From contig NC_021678.1 of NCBI RefSeq assembly GCF_000247815.1, positions 4,813,026 through 4,877,025 of the forward strand: a stretch of 64,000 nt of DNA. The letters are read 5' to 3'. The stretch's first letter is position 1. Each line of letters starts with the position of its first letter. Origin of the DNA: Ficedula albicollis (Eukaryota; Chordata; Aves; Passeriformes; Muscicapidae). The position numbers and the translations under genes were made by a program. Positions 27,841-40,423 of the stretch are shown here, in pieces. Under the pieces are notes generated by a model that saw only the letters and a list, made by a program, of their open reading frames with translations, was not told the origin of the DNA and searched no databases.

Positions 27841-30800
27841 GGCCTGGTTGGGTGAAGGGAACATCCAATTCTACCACACGTCTGAGCAGCATAAACCACT
27901 CAGCACCTTTGTTTTCCTTGTCCACTCTTTCTCCCAGCAGAATTTACCTACTTGGCTCAAAATTCAAGACTTAACATCCCAACAGTTATAAAATCTGATT
28001 TAGAGTTCCCATTAATAATCACAAAAGAATGCAATAGAAGGTGCTGTAAAAGCAAATAAAAAGAAACAGACTGGGGGCTTTTGAAATCAAAATCCATAGT
28101 TATGACAAGTCTGTAAACAAATTAAAGGAGGAGAGAGAGGTATGTAGCAAAGAGACAAAAAGCATGAATATTTCTAATGCTTCCCATGTTCAAACTGGGC
28201 CCAGCTTATCCAATGACAAGGCTGGATAATAATGGATTGCAGACATCAGAGACAGGTTTTAAAGGGGGACTACGAACTAAAGAGAATGACATGGAACAAG
28301 GATGTTGTAGGACAGAAATTCACACTCCCAAAGCAGCTACTTATAAATAAAGACATAGAAGTGATGGTGTGAAATGTGTGGGGTGGGACCAGATGATATA
28401 GGCAAATGGTATGGGCACAGTAAAACTCACAACAGTGATCTCAGGATGGGACATTACCGAATTTCTTATTCCAACAGCTCAGAAAGATGAAAACAAACAA
28501 ACAAAAAACCTCCCTGGAAAGGGAGCCAGAGGAGAGATTCAAACCAGGTGAAGTGGTGGAGTCAATGACAGATGGTGCCAATAAGTCTTATTGGGAGATA
28601 CTGATGATCTATTATCTACAATTTACATTTTTGAGGTAATCTCTCTTTAAGAGAACAAACTGTTCCAGAAGCAGAATAAATATTGTGTGCCGTTCATTAG
28701 TGACACAAACTTAAACAGATGTCTTATCTCTAATTAACACATATCCTCTAAAATTATTCACATTTTCTCCTTCCCAGGATTGTTTTCAAAGAACAGGTGA
28801 ATGATGTCTCAAATTAAACAGTTTCACATAACATCCTCTTCATTTCAGTACTCTCAGGCACACTCACCAGCTCCTCTTAGTTATGCTCCTTTTTATACTG
28901 GCAAATCAATCAAAATCAATTAAATGCTAATAAAAACTTAACCTTGACACAAACACATCAAATAACTTAACTAAAAAAACCCAATTTGTATAATTTTCAT
29001 CATAGAAATAAGTTAATAATAGCACACAACAGAGAACTTTCCAATAAAGAAAGAAAAAAATTGCTGTTAGAGCTACTTTAGATTTCACTGTTACAGTATT
29101 TAAACCAATGCTTTGTTATAAAGGTAATGCCCAAGTTGGACAGCTGCTGCACTGACCTAGCGTGCACAGAAAGCCTTTGCTCTGTGTAGAATGCCTAAAT
29201 TCAGGGATTTGTGACCTAACCTGTTTGTGTTTTAAGAGTTCAGGTATAGGAAGAGGAGCAGTGTTGTAATAAATTATGTGAGACTTCGTTTTATTCATGT
29301 GGGAAAAGCCAATTCTTCATTCACATAATGCATTTTTATACAAGTTTTACAGACCTCCTGTTTGACTCCCATTGGCTATTAGTTCGGCCAGAAGATGATT
29401 TTGCATGTATGTGCTAAGGTTAAGGTTCAAGTGTTTACATTTTTCTTCTGTGAGTTCTCATGGGACAAACCTTATTGTTGACACAGGTGGACTTCTTTTT
29501 CACCAAGGAATAGATTGTTGTGTTAAGGAACCTTTCATACCAAGATTGTTCTCACATGGGAACTTGCAAAGTATTTAGCTGCACTTAGAAGAAGTGACAA
29601 GCCAGCTATTAATTTAGTAGTGCAAGGCCCAATTTTATGAGGCTTTTCTTTTATAATTCTTCCACCTGTCTACGATAGGACAGACTCTTTGCTCCCACAG
29701 AAAACCAGCACCTCCTGCCAGGGTGTTTCCTGCTTTTCTTCATTCAGTTGGAAGAGGTTAATCCAATGCTCATTTATTAAAAGTGCCTTTCTTGGGTTTA
29801 TTCATGCTGTTCTAGTTGTCAGCTTTATTCTTTCCTATATATAAATAATGTTTCCTATTTATCCTAAACAACACTTCATTCTGCTCCCCAACTTTGCAAG
29901 CTGTCACTTGCAAACAAACAAACACAAAGCCTAGCCTCTGAGAGGTTTAAAATAAGGATCCAAGAGAGTTGCAGATGAGCCATGATGCACCTCCCAAGGC
30001 TCTGCAGAACCCTCCAGTGAAAATTAACACTTCGCTTGCTGAGAAGGCTTGGTGGAGAACCCTGCCACTTGTGCTTCTGCCACATCCCTGCCTCACCACA
30101 GAGCAATACCCTGGGGGATTCCATCCCAATCAGTGGGATTGAATTGAGAAATTCCAATTAATGGAAAAGGGTTACATGGCTGAACAAGATTCCACCTGGT
30201 GGAAGGTTTTAATGAAACTTGCACTGATGAAGTCAGACATGGTAAAACAGTTAGGGTTTTTAAAATAAAATACAGGATCAACCACAGCAGTGACTGTTAC
30301 AGGATTAAGGAGATAATGACTTGGATGAGTTGGAATATGAGGAATTATTCTAACAAGGCTCAACATTTCACTGAGGGGTTCTTCTCACCCAGGGACTTCG
30401 TGTTCCCAAGGCTACCTGGACGCAATGAACACCTGATGCATCTGCTCCACACGACCACAGCACCTGCCTAAGCTTTGTGGACGTCACAAAGCCCAGGCTC
30501 AAACAAAGACACAGACCGGAACAAGCCTCTCAGGCCCCAAAAAAGCAGTTTCATGTGGATAAAAAGTATTTGGGAATATTTTATGTTTTGAAAAAAAAAA
30601 CAAAACAGATCCCTGTACAGGCAGGAGTTTCCCAGGAGGAAAAAAAAAAAAAAACCCAACAAAAAAAAAAAAAAAAAAAAAAAAAACCAAAACCAAACCA
30701 AAACAACAACAAAACAAAACAACAAAAAAACCCCACAAAAAACAAAAAAAAAACAACAAAACAAAAAAAAAAACCTAAAAAAAATTCTGAAATAAGTAAA

Positions 30801-33800
30801 ATATTTTAGCTTTCCAATTCCAAGTATATCCCAAAAAATAGTTTCAGTTAGAAATTTTGAAATGGAACATTATTTCATTTTTGAAGGCTAGACATATCAA
30901 AAACAACCCCACAAAAAATAATTCTTCATGTTTTTCTGTTGGGGAAAGGGAGGAGAATTAAAATGAAGGCTGGATGGTTGTCAGGAATATAAAGTTCAGA
31001 GTTTATTTTTCTGGTACAGTCACCAATTTGAAAAAAAAAAGCTAACAAAAACCCCAAAGCAACTATCTCAATTTACAGTTTGATTTTTGATCACACGCTC
31101 TGAGAGTAGAATTCAGATATTAAATAGCAAAATAAAAATTATTAACCACCAGTAAATAGGACCTTGTCATATAAGACAAGCACAAAGTTATTAAAATGTG
31201 AAAACAGCTACAGGAACAGATGAAGAGTTTATTCCCCTTCCCCACTTGCAATCCCTGTCACACGGAGGGGTTGTTTTCATCCTGTGTTTCAGTTTTTGCT
31301 GCAGTGGAAGGTATCTGAATGTTAATCTCCACCTTGTGCCTGAACCACAGGGCTTTGTATGGCTGTTCTGACCTTTTCAATATTCTGCATTCACCCTTTC
31401 AGCTCCCCCATTAAAACTCACCAGCCATAGGTAAGGCAAGGGAATGGACAGCGAGGACTCGAAATGCACTCCAGGAAAATCTACTGAAGAAGGAATATCC
31501 AATCCATTCCTGTGACAAAGATGAAGGAAGGCTGGAAAATGTCACTAAACTAATTCATTCTCCTGAGAAAGTCAACAAGGAAAAAAATGTGTCTAGTCCA
31601 ATGTGTCTAGTCTCCTCTGCTTGCAACTTCCATAGACCTGGCTTGCCTGCTCCAGTGAAACCACCAGATTTTGCAGCCTTTGGAAAAGTCTACTTATAAA
31701 TCAGCCAGGCTTATGATGAATTTCAAAGATTTTAAGTTACTGCTCAAGAAAAGCAAAGCATGGCAAAGAACCCTCAACAAATGCGTTTCTCCCTCTGTCA
31801 TATCCCTCTTCACTGACATAGAACAAAATACTCCTTAGGACTAAGAGTTTGGGGAATAGTGACCTAATCAAGGCAGGTTTTCCTTTCCCTGGCAGGGCCC
31901 TGCTCCCTGGGGTACCATTTTCTCACTGTTTTATGACTATCTGTGAATTTTAGGTTCTCCTCTTTGCCTTGACACAGTTTCAGATGCAAGGAGTCCCCAT
32001 TCAAGCCATCTTTAGCAAAGCCCACACAGAGTCTCCCCTGTGCTGAAACGGGAATTCATCTCTCCAAAAGGTGTAAGAATTTTGCATTTCCAAATCACTT
32101 CTTTACACTGCTTTTTCTGTTTCCTGGGACTAAAGAGGGATGTTGCTGTGAGGGTCACCAATTTCTGTAAGGATGCAACGTGTAGTCCTGACCCAAGATC
32201 CCATTTTCTTTTTAAAAACCTGGCAAAATCCCTTTTTAAATCATGATGGAAATATATTTTTCATTAATGAAAGTGAGCCCAAGACTAATATGCCAACAAA
32301 GTACAGAGCTCCTGAGAGCAGTTCCCAAATTAATGAAGAAAACACCCATTTTTACTCTAAACATTATAATCTTTCATTTGCTATACCTATTATAACTGCT
32401 CACAGTTAGAAGGTCAAGAATCTCTGTGTACTTTTTAAGTCTAAGCCTAAAACCAAGGAGAGGTGAGTTTATTTCATTCTTTTTGCATGCTCTTCAGTGT
32501 TTGATAAATTAGTATTTTCCTTCCAGGTAGTAATTTCTGTGCAGATACAAAGCAGCCAGATCCCAGGCTGAGACATTTCAGACCTGCACAGGTTGAAGTT
32601 GTGTGGTTATTACAGGTTTAGAACCATGTGCCCCAGAGCTGTCATTGACTGAAGATGTTCCTCTCAGAGGTGACACACAGCCTGTCTCCCCAGAGCAGGG
32701 CTTTGGGCCAGCAAGTGACAGCACTCAGGAAGCAAAACATCCTGCTCAGGTGTGTGGGAGGACAGGTGAAGTCTATATTAGTGTGGCTGAACGAGTCAGC
32801 CAAATATGTGCCAGAATCAGCAGTACAGATAATGAATCTTTACGCTTTGCATTTGCTGAAGTCACACTTTTAAATCTGACTCACCAGTTCCTGCCTGGCC
32901 TAACCCCTGGGTGAGAAGCCACTCAGCAACAGGCAGTGTTTATCCCCCTTTTCACCCCATCTCCACAAAACACATCCATGCTCACTGCCCACACTCCCCC
33001 CACCGCCTGCTCTCCCCACTGCTCTGTGCTGCAGGGTAAGGAACTGATGGATATCAAGGACCTGGGGGGGAGTATTCTCCACTCTGTTAATCCACAGTGC
33101 CCTCCATCCTTCTCCTCTTTCGGGGACAAGACATGAATCTCACATCAAGAGACATTTCTGCAAGGCTCCTTCCTCTCAAGCCTGCTCAAAAAATGAGCTG
33201 ACCCCACACTAATGTGTTCTGGATGTACCCACTCTGCTTCTTCCCTTACACAACCAGGCCTGGCATGGGGAAAATCAGTGATTCAGATCATTCAAGCACC
33301 TTCTGAAATCCCTCGTCCTTAATGCTGTGTTTCAGACTGGTCTAACTCAGCATAAGGGCCAAATGATTCAGCCCATCCCAGTGAATCCCACCCACCACAT
33401 TGCTCTGAAAGGAGCTGTATTCTGTTATACACCTTCATCAGCAAATATTTTTAATACTTTAAACCTAGGCTTTGGTGTACAGCTGGAGTGGCATGTCCAG
33501 CTAGACCATCTCCATCTTAAATCGACCAGCTGTCCCAAAAATACAACTCCTTTTACTTGAGAACTGTTCTCAGCTCTTAATTTACACAATTCTGGTGAAT
33601 TCTCACCCTCCCCTTAAAAATCTCATCCAGAGGCATTTTCCCTTTTTGTTAACATTGTTACTGTCTATTTACGTATTGTTTGCAGCCAATTTTGTTACAG
33701 AAGGTTTAAAAAGCCTCCATTGCACCCCTTATTGTTTTTCCAACCTTCCTGTGCTGTCCGTTTAACTTTTTTTTCAAGACCTTACCCTTTGTAGCTCAAC

Positions 33801-34118
33801 AAACAGGACTCTCATTTTCAAAAATGTCAGGTGCTTCAGTCTGTCCACCCAGTCATTTGCAATGACAAGTGCTGAGTGTCCTAATGAAAGGCCATCCTAA
33901 CTAAATCAGACTGGAAAGGGGGAAAAAGCAACCACACAGCCTTCACCACAGGATCCTCATCCCTCTTCCTGCTTTCTGAGAGTTCCAGTTGCTTTCCCCT
34001 CTCTCCTTGTTTTTTGCATGCTTCTTCCAGCCCTTTCACTTCAAAATACCCAGCTGAGCCCCTATCAGTGGATGGAATTCTTTAGAGGTGATTCTGTGGC
34101 TTTTTCCTGAAGAGGCAG
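27841..34118. other. Unique AT-rich sequence, no gene recognised
   Basis: No recognised exon, RNA gene or named transposon. Contains A-rich simple sequence at 30590-30783, several short A-runs and AAAC-type microsatellite (about 28494-28507). Frames up to about 100 codons are present (for example 30199-30471), but none shows a known domain or clear splice context. Confidence 0.4.
30590..30783. repeat. A-rich low-complexity tract with CAAAA-type units
   Basis: A long A-rich stretch including a 26-A run (30661-30686), interspersed with single or double C. The lysine/asparagine frame on one strand and phenylalanine-rich frames on the other are artefacts of composition. Confidence 0.9.
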
Positions 34119-34621
34119 TGTTGGTGTGGAAACACGTAATCACGGGATGATTATATGCAGGTGCTTTTATTGAAGAGCTCTGGGAATCAGGGGTACAAAC
34201 CCAGATCTGACTCCAACATGGATTTGAGATGGACATGCTTTTATACCCTTCTCGTTGTCTGACTCCAACATGGATTCGAGATGGACATGCTTTTATACCC
34301 TTCTCGTTGTATAACTATACATTAATTATTAAACCCATATTGTTCTATTGTATACATTGACCTTATCCAAGCATGTATTCTTGTAATTTTCATCAGGATC
34401 CCCCAAACATCCTTCCTCATGATTCTTGTTACGACTACATCATTTTTCTTTATTCTTATTACGATTAAACAATAATTATATTTAATTACCAAATAACCAT
34501 TATATTTAACAATCCTATTATTTATCATATGATGATTACACAGGTGCAGACAAAGCTCAGTGTTCGTTCCCAGGGCCTAGTTCCCTTTCCCAGGCCTACC
34601 AGACCCAACCTTTCTTTCCAC
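34119..34621 (-). mobile_element. Probable ERV LTR (solo or partial), ERVK-like, bounds uncertain
   Basis: Starts TGTTGGTGTGGAAACACG and, read on the minus strand, contains GAGCTCTTCAATAAAAGCAC at about 34182-34163. This is an AATAAA polyadenylation signal followed by a short tail ending ...CACACCAACA, as in an R-U5 arrangement. The AT-rich remainder up to about 34621 and the final CCCAGGCCTACCAGACCC resemble an avian LTR I have seen. I could not find a convincing target-site duplication, so the right end is a guess. It carries an internal 53-bp duplication. Confidence 0.4.
34206..34311. repeat. Two-copy tandem duplication, 53-bp unit, inside the LTR-like element
   Basis: TCTGACTCCAACATGGATT starts at 34206 and 34259, and both copies run to CCTTCTCGTTG. 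Only one substitution is evident (TTTGAG versus TTCGAG). Confidence 0.9.
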
Positions 34622-37600
34622 CCCCTGAATCTATTGTATACAATTCCCATGTTTCAGAAACATTTTAACCCTATGCTATCAGCAGTAATTTTAACTATCT
34701 GCTTTTTCTCACTGATTTGCAGAGCTTGTGACCATCAGTGGGTTATTAATACACAGACACAGATTAAGTGTCCAAAAATACTCTCAACTGCACAGCACAC
34801 ATTTTCCCTGTGAGTATTTTGCTTCTTTGGGAATTATGTTTCTGTGTTCTCCTGCATGAGCCTGATGCAACTCCAATTGTCCTAGTTTTCAGTCAGTCAA
34901 TACTGGAATCAATATTAATGTGACACTGTGGCAGGAAGAGCCAAGTGGCACGTGGAAATGGAGTGAATATCAGATTGGTCTCCTTCCTGAATCCAGAGGT
35001 TTATAAAAACCTATAAAGGATGTTAACACCACAGACTCACAGAGGGCAAAGTGCTCTGCTGCCTCCTCACGTCAGCTCACACGAGCTTTGTGGCTCCAGC
35101 CTGTGAAATAAAATAAATGCTGTTTAGAAATATTTAGAAATTCAGAAACAGTCTGACTAGAAACATCATCCTGCTGGAATAGATGCACTTACTATGTGCC
35201 AAAATTCCTGCAATAAAACCAAAGCCCTCTTCCAATCTCAGGTAAGGGAGGTTTAACAAGACACAAGAGCTGCCTTCAGAGACATAATTTCCTCAACTTT
35301 CACTCAAGACAAAAAATTCCAGTGATACTGACTAAATTTTTTTTCCACATTGACTGGTTTTTTCTCTTCCAACATATTTGGAAAAGAAATCCCATGGCAG
35401 ACACAGAGATCCTGGTTGAAGAGGTCTGGTTACTGTGAACATCACAGAGGAATGATTTTAAAAATATGAAAACAGACATTCTAAATTATTCTGATTTTTT
35501 CCTCCTCAAACATAAAACAATTTATTAATGCAACCTAATGTGCATTTAACAATCTGAACAGTTGTCTTTCTTTAGGAAAAAAAATAAATATAATTTTGTA
35601 ATTCCAAACCAAGATCTCCTACAGTTCACTTCCATATGCAGAGGAAAACAAGCGAGGCCTTCATGCTTTCCTGGCTGATGGTCATCACATCTATCCTTTG
35701 GCCCACTGGAGTTACAGCAGAAAATGCCAATGAAGAACTTTGAAGAAAACAGGTTCAGGAAGCTTTTTTGTGCTCTAACACAAACTCTCATCATCCTATG
35801 TAAACATAACAATCAAGGTATAAAGCCCAGTCAAACCAGACTCCAAAGACACTTTTTTTTTTCAGTGTCATTTTCACTCCTTCAAGAAACGTAATTGACT
35901 TTTCCAGACCAGTTCATTCTTTGTTATCAATTTTATACCATGACAGGTAGGACAGTTTGTTCATAAAGATAAATTGAGATGTCAACATATTTTCCATTTT
36001 TGAGAGTGTAAAATGTAAATATTTAATGAGCAGGTTTAGAAACTCCTACATCTCTGCTTGATTTATTTGCTAATGTTGCCAATACATTTTCCTTATACTT
36101 TATATTTACTTATTGAGCATCCTCCCCCACTCTTTTCTCTACAAATTTCTTCAACCTGCCAATGCCAGGACTGAGACACCTGAACTGTAAAGTCTCAGAC
36201 AATGGCCAAAAGCTTCATTTCTATCTTCCCAGAATAAAATATGCTGAGGATGTCTTGGAGTACCACAACTGCAATGTGTATAGATAATAAACAATAAACC
36301 AGAAATGACCAAATATAACAATGTAAAAGAGAAGGAAATCTTCTAATTTTAATATTAGCATTAGCACAGAAAAGTCCCACCTTTTTCATGGTCACATCAC
36401 CAGCTCAGCACCAAGTCTTCCAGGTTCATCATAGTTACATAAAGAAAAGAAAACTCACATCTTCCAAATTTAGGTTACGGCTATTACGGGACTCTTGGAA
36501 ACAGGGTGCATGTTTGATATTCTAATCAGTTGGTTAATGGAAGCTATCTGATCAAAATATTTTTGCTTAACAACACAAAATATTTAAACAAAGTATTTAG
36601 TTGCTTGTAACACCTGCTAAAGAGATGACACAATCTCCTTTTGAACTCTAAAACACAAAAAGAGAGGTACTGAAGCCAGCTCTCCATCAATTACTAGCTC
36701 AAAATTACTTCAGAAATAATTTCTTCTCATCTCCAGCAGTACCTTTTATATAATCTTCTTTGTACAAGTTTAAATATATTTTAAGTGGTGCATCAGCAAC
36801 TCCTACTTCCAGCAACTCAACTCACCAGTCAGAAAAATACCTTTGAGAGCTGAAAAGCTTCAGCATTTGCTAAGGTGGGTGTGTATACACATGAAGAACA
36901 CTTCTGTAGGAGACATAAATATATGTAATTATTTAATGAGTGATAGGACACACATCCACATGGATTCTGGAGGACAAAGCACTGGAAACTGGAGACAGTG
37001 CACTGGAAAATGCTGTTGGCACCACGGACACCTTTCCCCTGCCTATTAGGACTGAGGAGAGACCCTACACACTCAGATATAACCCTGAAAGCCATTTCCC
37101 AAGTCTCTACACCCAGATTCAGTTTCAATTCAATCCTTAGAGTGAAATTCTAGCACTGAAAGGTCAATGGAACTACTTCCCTTGGCTTCAGGACTAGCAA
37201 AGCCTCCCCCTAAATCATTAATCCAGAGTATCATTCATTATCATTCTGATTCAGAACACCTGTCAGGAAATGGGAACAAAGCCTATAGACATCCTTCATG
37301 TTATTTCCATGGTTTTCACTGCAGCAACACATAAAAGATCCATGTGGTAGGAACACAGCATGTACAAAATGGAGGAGAAAAAAAAGACAAAGAGAAAAGA
37401 GAGAAAGAAGCTTTACATTTGATTTTTTACACTATTATGCAAGAGTTGAGAAAAGAAGGTGGCACTTTGAGCAGCAAGTCTGCCCTAGAGGAAGCACCAC
37501 AATCTGTACCAAAATCAACAATTAAACTTATTTCTGCTTGGTGATTCTTTTGGCCACTCTGTTTTAACATCCAGAGACTTGAGCTAGGACGTGGCTGCAC

Positions 37601-38484
37601 TGGGTGTATACAAACACTCAGAGAACGTCTAACACCAGGAGCTGAAATATTCCCTTGGCTGGAAACAAGGACAAAATGAAGTCTGGGGTGGTTTCACACC
37701 ACAAATCACTACAGTGTTTTTGCACACAGTTAGAAAAAAAAACAAAATCTGGTTTGTGAGGTGTTGGAAGGTCCATACCAAAAAGCCCTGCTCACATTGG
37801 GCTATTTTTGATGCTGACTCCTTGGGCATATTTGGAAATCCCAAGTTCAGCTGTGGTATTAACCCCCCTCCTCCACAGAGAGACACATAAACAAAACAAA
37901 TCAAATCAAAACAAAACAAAACCCCTCCGTTTAAAAGAAGCAAATCTGGAAAGGACACAAAATGATGAAATTGAAAAAATCAACTAAAGGCTGCCTCAGC
38001 ATCTCATGGGAAACTGTAGTTCAGCTTAATAGGCGTTATTAATGATTTTTTTAGGAATTTAATATTAGGCTTTAAATTTTTAATTACAAGAAATATGGAG
38101 TAGTCAGATCTGCAGGTAATAAGAATTCACAGCCAGAAAGTATCCATTTTTCATTTATTCTGGTAGTTTGTCTCAAAGCTCCTCAGACTGTTGTGATTTG
38201 CCCACTGCTGACACACAGCTCCAGAACAAATACTCGGGTTTGTCATCTGAAAATCCTGTCGATAGCACAAGAAGTCCAGTGAAAGACAGTCAATACAAAA
38301 TCTGCAAGAGTTTCAGGCATTTTCTGCACATCACAAATGTGTTTGAAATGCTGCCTTGAAGGTTTGGCTTATTGAACACAACTTTTTAAGTGTTCTGTTC
38401 TAGTTTTAGCTTATCAAATTAGGTGCATTTGCTGTTAAAAAAATGCCATCAGTAGCACTTTAGTGTTGGAGCATCTGTGGCGTC
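34622..38484. other. Unique sequence, no gene recognised
   Basis: Short frames only. Contains small (CAAAA)n at about 37890-37922. No transposon or RNA gene recognised. Confidence 0.4.
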
Positions 38485-38550
38485 ACAGAACTGTGGGGTT
38501 GGGAGAGATTTTGCTACACCATCTAACTCATTTTCCCACCCAGGATAAGC
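38485..38550 (-). mobile_element. Possible old CR1 3' sliver
   Basis: GTCACAGAACTGTGGGGTTG...CCATCTAACTCATTTTCCCACCCAGG follows the reverse complement of an older CR1 3' end ('CACAGAATC.TGGGGTTGG ... ATCTAGTCC'). Diverged and short. Confidence 0.35.
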
Positions 38551-40151
38551 CATCCTGCATCTTTTCTGACTGATATTCTGAAGGAACAGCAGCAATTCAG
38601 GAGAATCTACCCCTAACCAAAAAAAAAAAAAAAAAAAAGGCAGTATTTATTTTTTCTCACCACTAAAATACTTGTCTCAGGACTTCAGTTTCAAGATGGA
38701 AAGGTTTGCTGCTTTGTGGTTTTTTTCCACCTGAAATAGAGAACCAGCTACCATGAAGTTTCTTTCGTATGGCCAGTGTCTTACTAAAACTTGTGACTTG
38801 TTATTTTCAGGTTAACTGCAAAGCATAATTCCTTCTTTTTTACTGCATGGCAGAGTTCAGTCTTGCAATTTTTGTCCTGTTCAGCCAGGAGGTGCAGCCT
38901 CAGGTACAAAAACTGGGTGTCCTCTTCTCAAAGAAATCTAGAGTCTGAGGGATACAGATTTAATATCACCTGGATCAAACTACAGGAACTGCAGCTGGCT
39001 GTATAAACTGCTCTGAAAGGCACTCAGCTTTTGCCATCTGCATATTTATTAGCAATGCTATCATGCTTTATTCAAAAGGATTAATACAGACAGAGTACAG
39101 CCCTGGGAACAGATCTCCTAAAGGGATGTCATGCGTGTTTCAGTCACACATTTTGGAACGGTCTAAATACACAGTGGCAGTGCCAGTACTTTTATCATCT
39201 ATGCTTGTAATCACCTGAAAACTTACCCCCAATTCTGAGAAATTGTTTTTTTCCACAAAGCTTTTGACTGGCATTAATCATCTCTCCTGCTGTTTCAAAG
39301 GAGAATTTCAGCATAAAAGTACTGGTACTTCCTACCCTGAGTATCTCTCCCAGCCAGTTTCAGTGAGCTGAAGCCTTGCTATGGCAGTGATGTTCTGCAT
39401 GCCAAACCAGCGCCCTCTGTGTGGAAACAGGAATATCCATGAGGTTTAGCAGTAGGGGCAAAGGCATCCTAATGACACTTTATCTAAGCACAAATTGTAG
39501 AGTCACTCATGCAGATTTTCCTATCAATGCATAAAATGTTTTAAAAGATACCTAATTCCCTGCCACACCAACACCTCTGCAGGCAGATCCAAAGGAATGT
39601 GCTGGTTTTGCTCACCCATGCATTGAATTGCCACGGCCAGAGCAGAGGTCTCTGACAGACATTGCTCCTGTAACATGTCTCCATGCCTTTAATTCTCACA
39701 AGGCTGTTTCCTTTCTGACACGTCTGCAGCAGACACTTGGGAATGCTGCAAGGTACTGGCTTGGCTTTCATCTGTCTGACACTGGCCTGGAGCAGACCTG
39801 ATGACATCAGGGTTGTTGGATCAAGACAATCTGAAGGTGTTTTAAAAACAGTTGAAGTTCTCCAACATTGATATAATTGATTTTTAACTGAAAGAAGACA
39901 AGAGCAATTGTTTCAAACTACTCTAGCTTGACACAAAGCCTGGGGTGGTCAGGGCAGTGGAGAAAGGGTGAAGGAACAGGGAAGGAATAACAGGGCCAGC
40001 AGCAGCAGCTGGTGCTGGAGCAGCCACAGCACACAGCCCAAGGCCCCAGGATCACAGCACACATCCCAACACACTTGCCAGCAAACCGTCCCCTCATACT
40101 GGAGAACAAAGACCCCTGAGGCTGCCCACAGGGGGACTGAATCAGACATCA
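38551..40151. other. Unique sequence, no gene recognised
   Basis: Includes an A-run of about 20 at 38619-38638 and a long-looking but unrecognised minus-strand frame at 39541-39807. No family assigned. Confidence 0.4.
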
Positions 40152-40423
40152 AATCATAGACTCACAGAATCATTCAGTTTGGAAAAGACCTTTAAGATCA
40201 TCAAGTCCAAACATCAACTTAGCATCACCAGCCTGTTCACCACCAAATCATGTCCCCATATCAACATATTTTTTGAACACTTCCAAGTGTGATTCCACCA
40301 CTGCCTCGGGCAGCCTGTTCCAGTGCTTTACAATCCCTTCCATGAAGGAATTATCCTAATATCCAATCTAAATATCCCCTGGCACAACCTGAGGCTGTTT
40401 CCTCTTGCTCTGTTGCTTGTTAA
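40152..40423 (-). mobile_element. CR1 LINE 3' fragment
   Basis: AATCATAGACTCACAGAATC, then TGGAAAAGACCTTTAAGATC, CATCAAGTCCAAACATCAAC, CCACTGCCTCGGGCAGCCTG, CCAATCTAAATATCCCCTGG and CCTGAGGCTGTTTCCTCTTG. This is the CR1 reverse complement in canonical order, 5' truncated. Confidence 0.85.
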
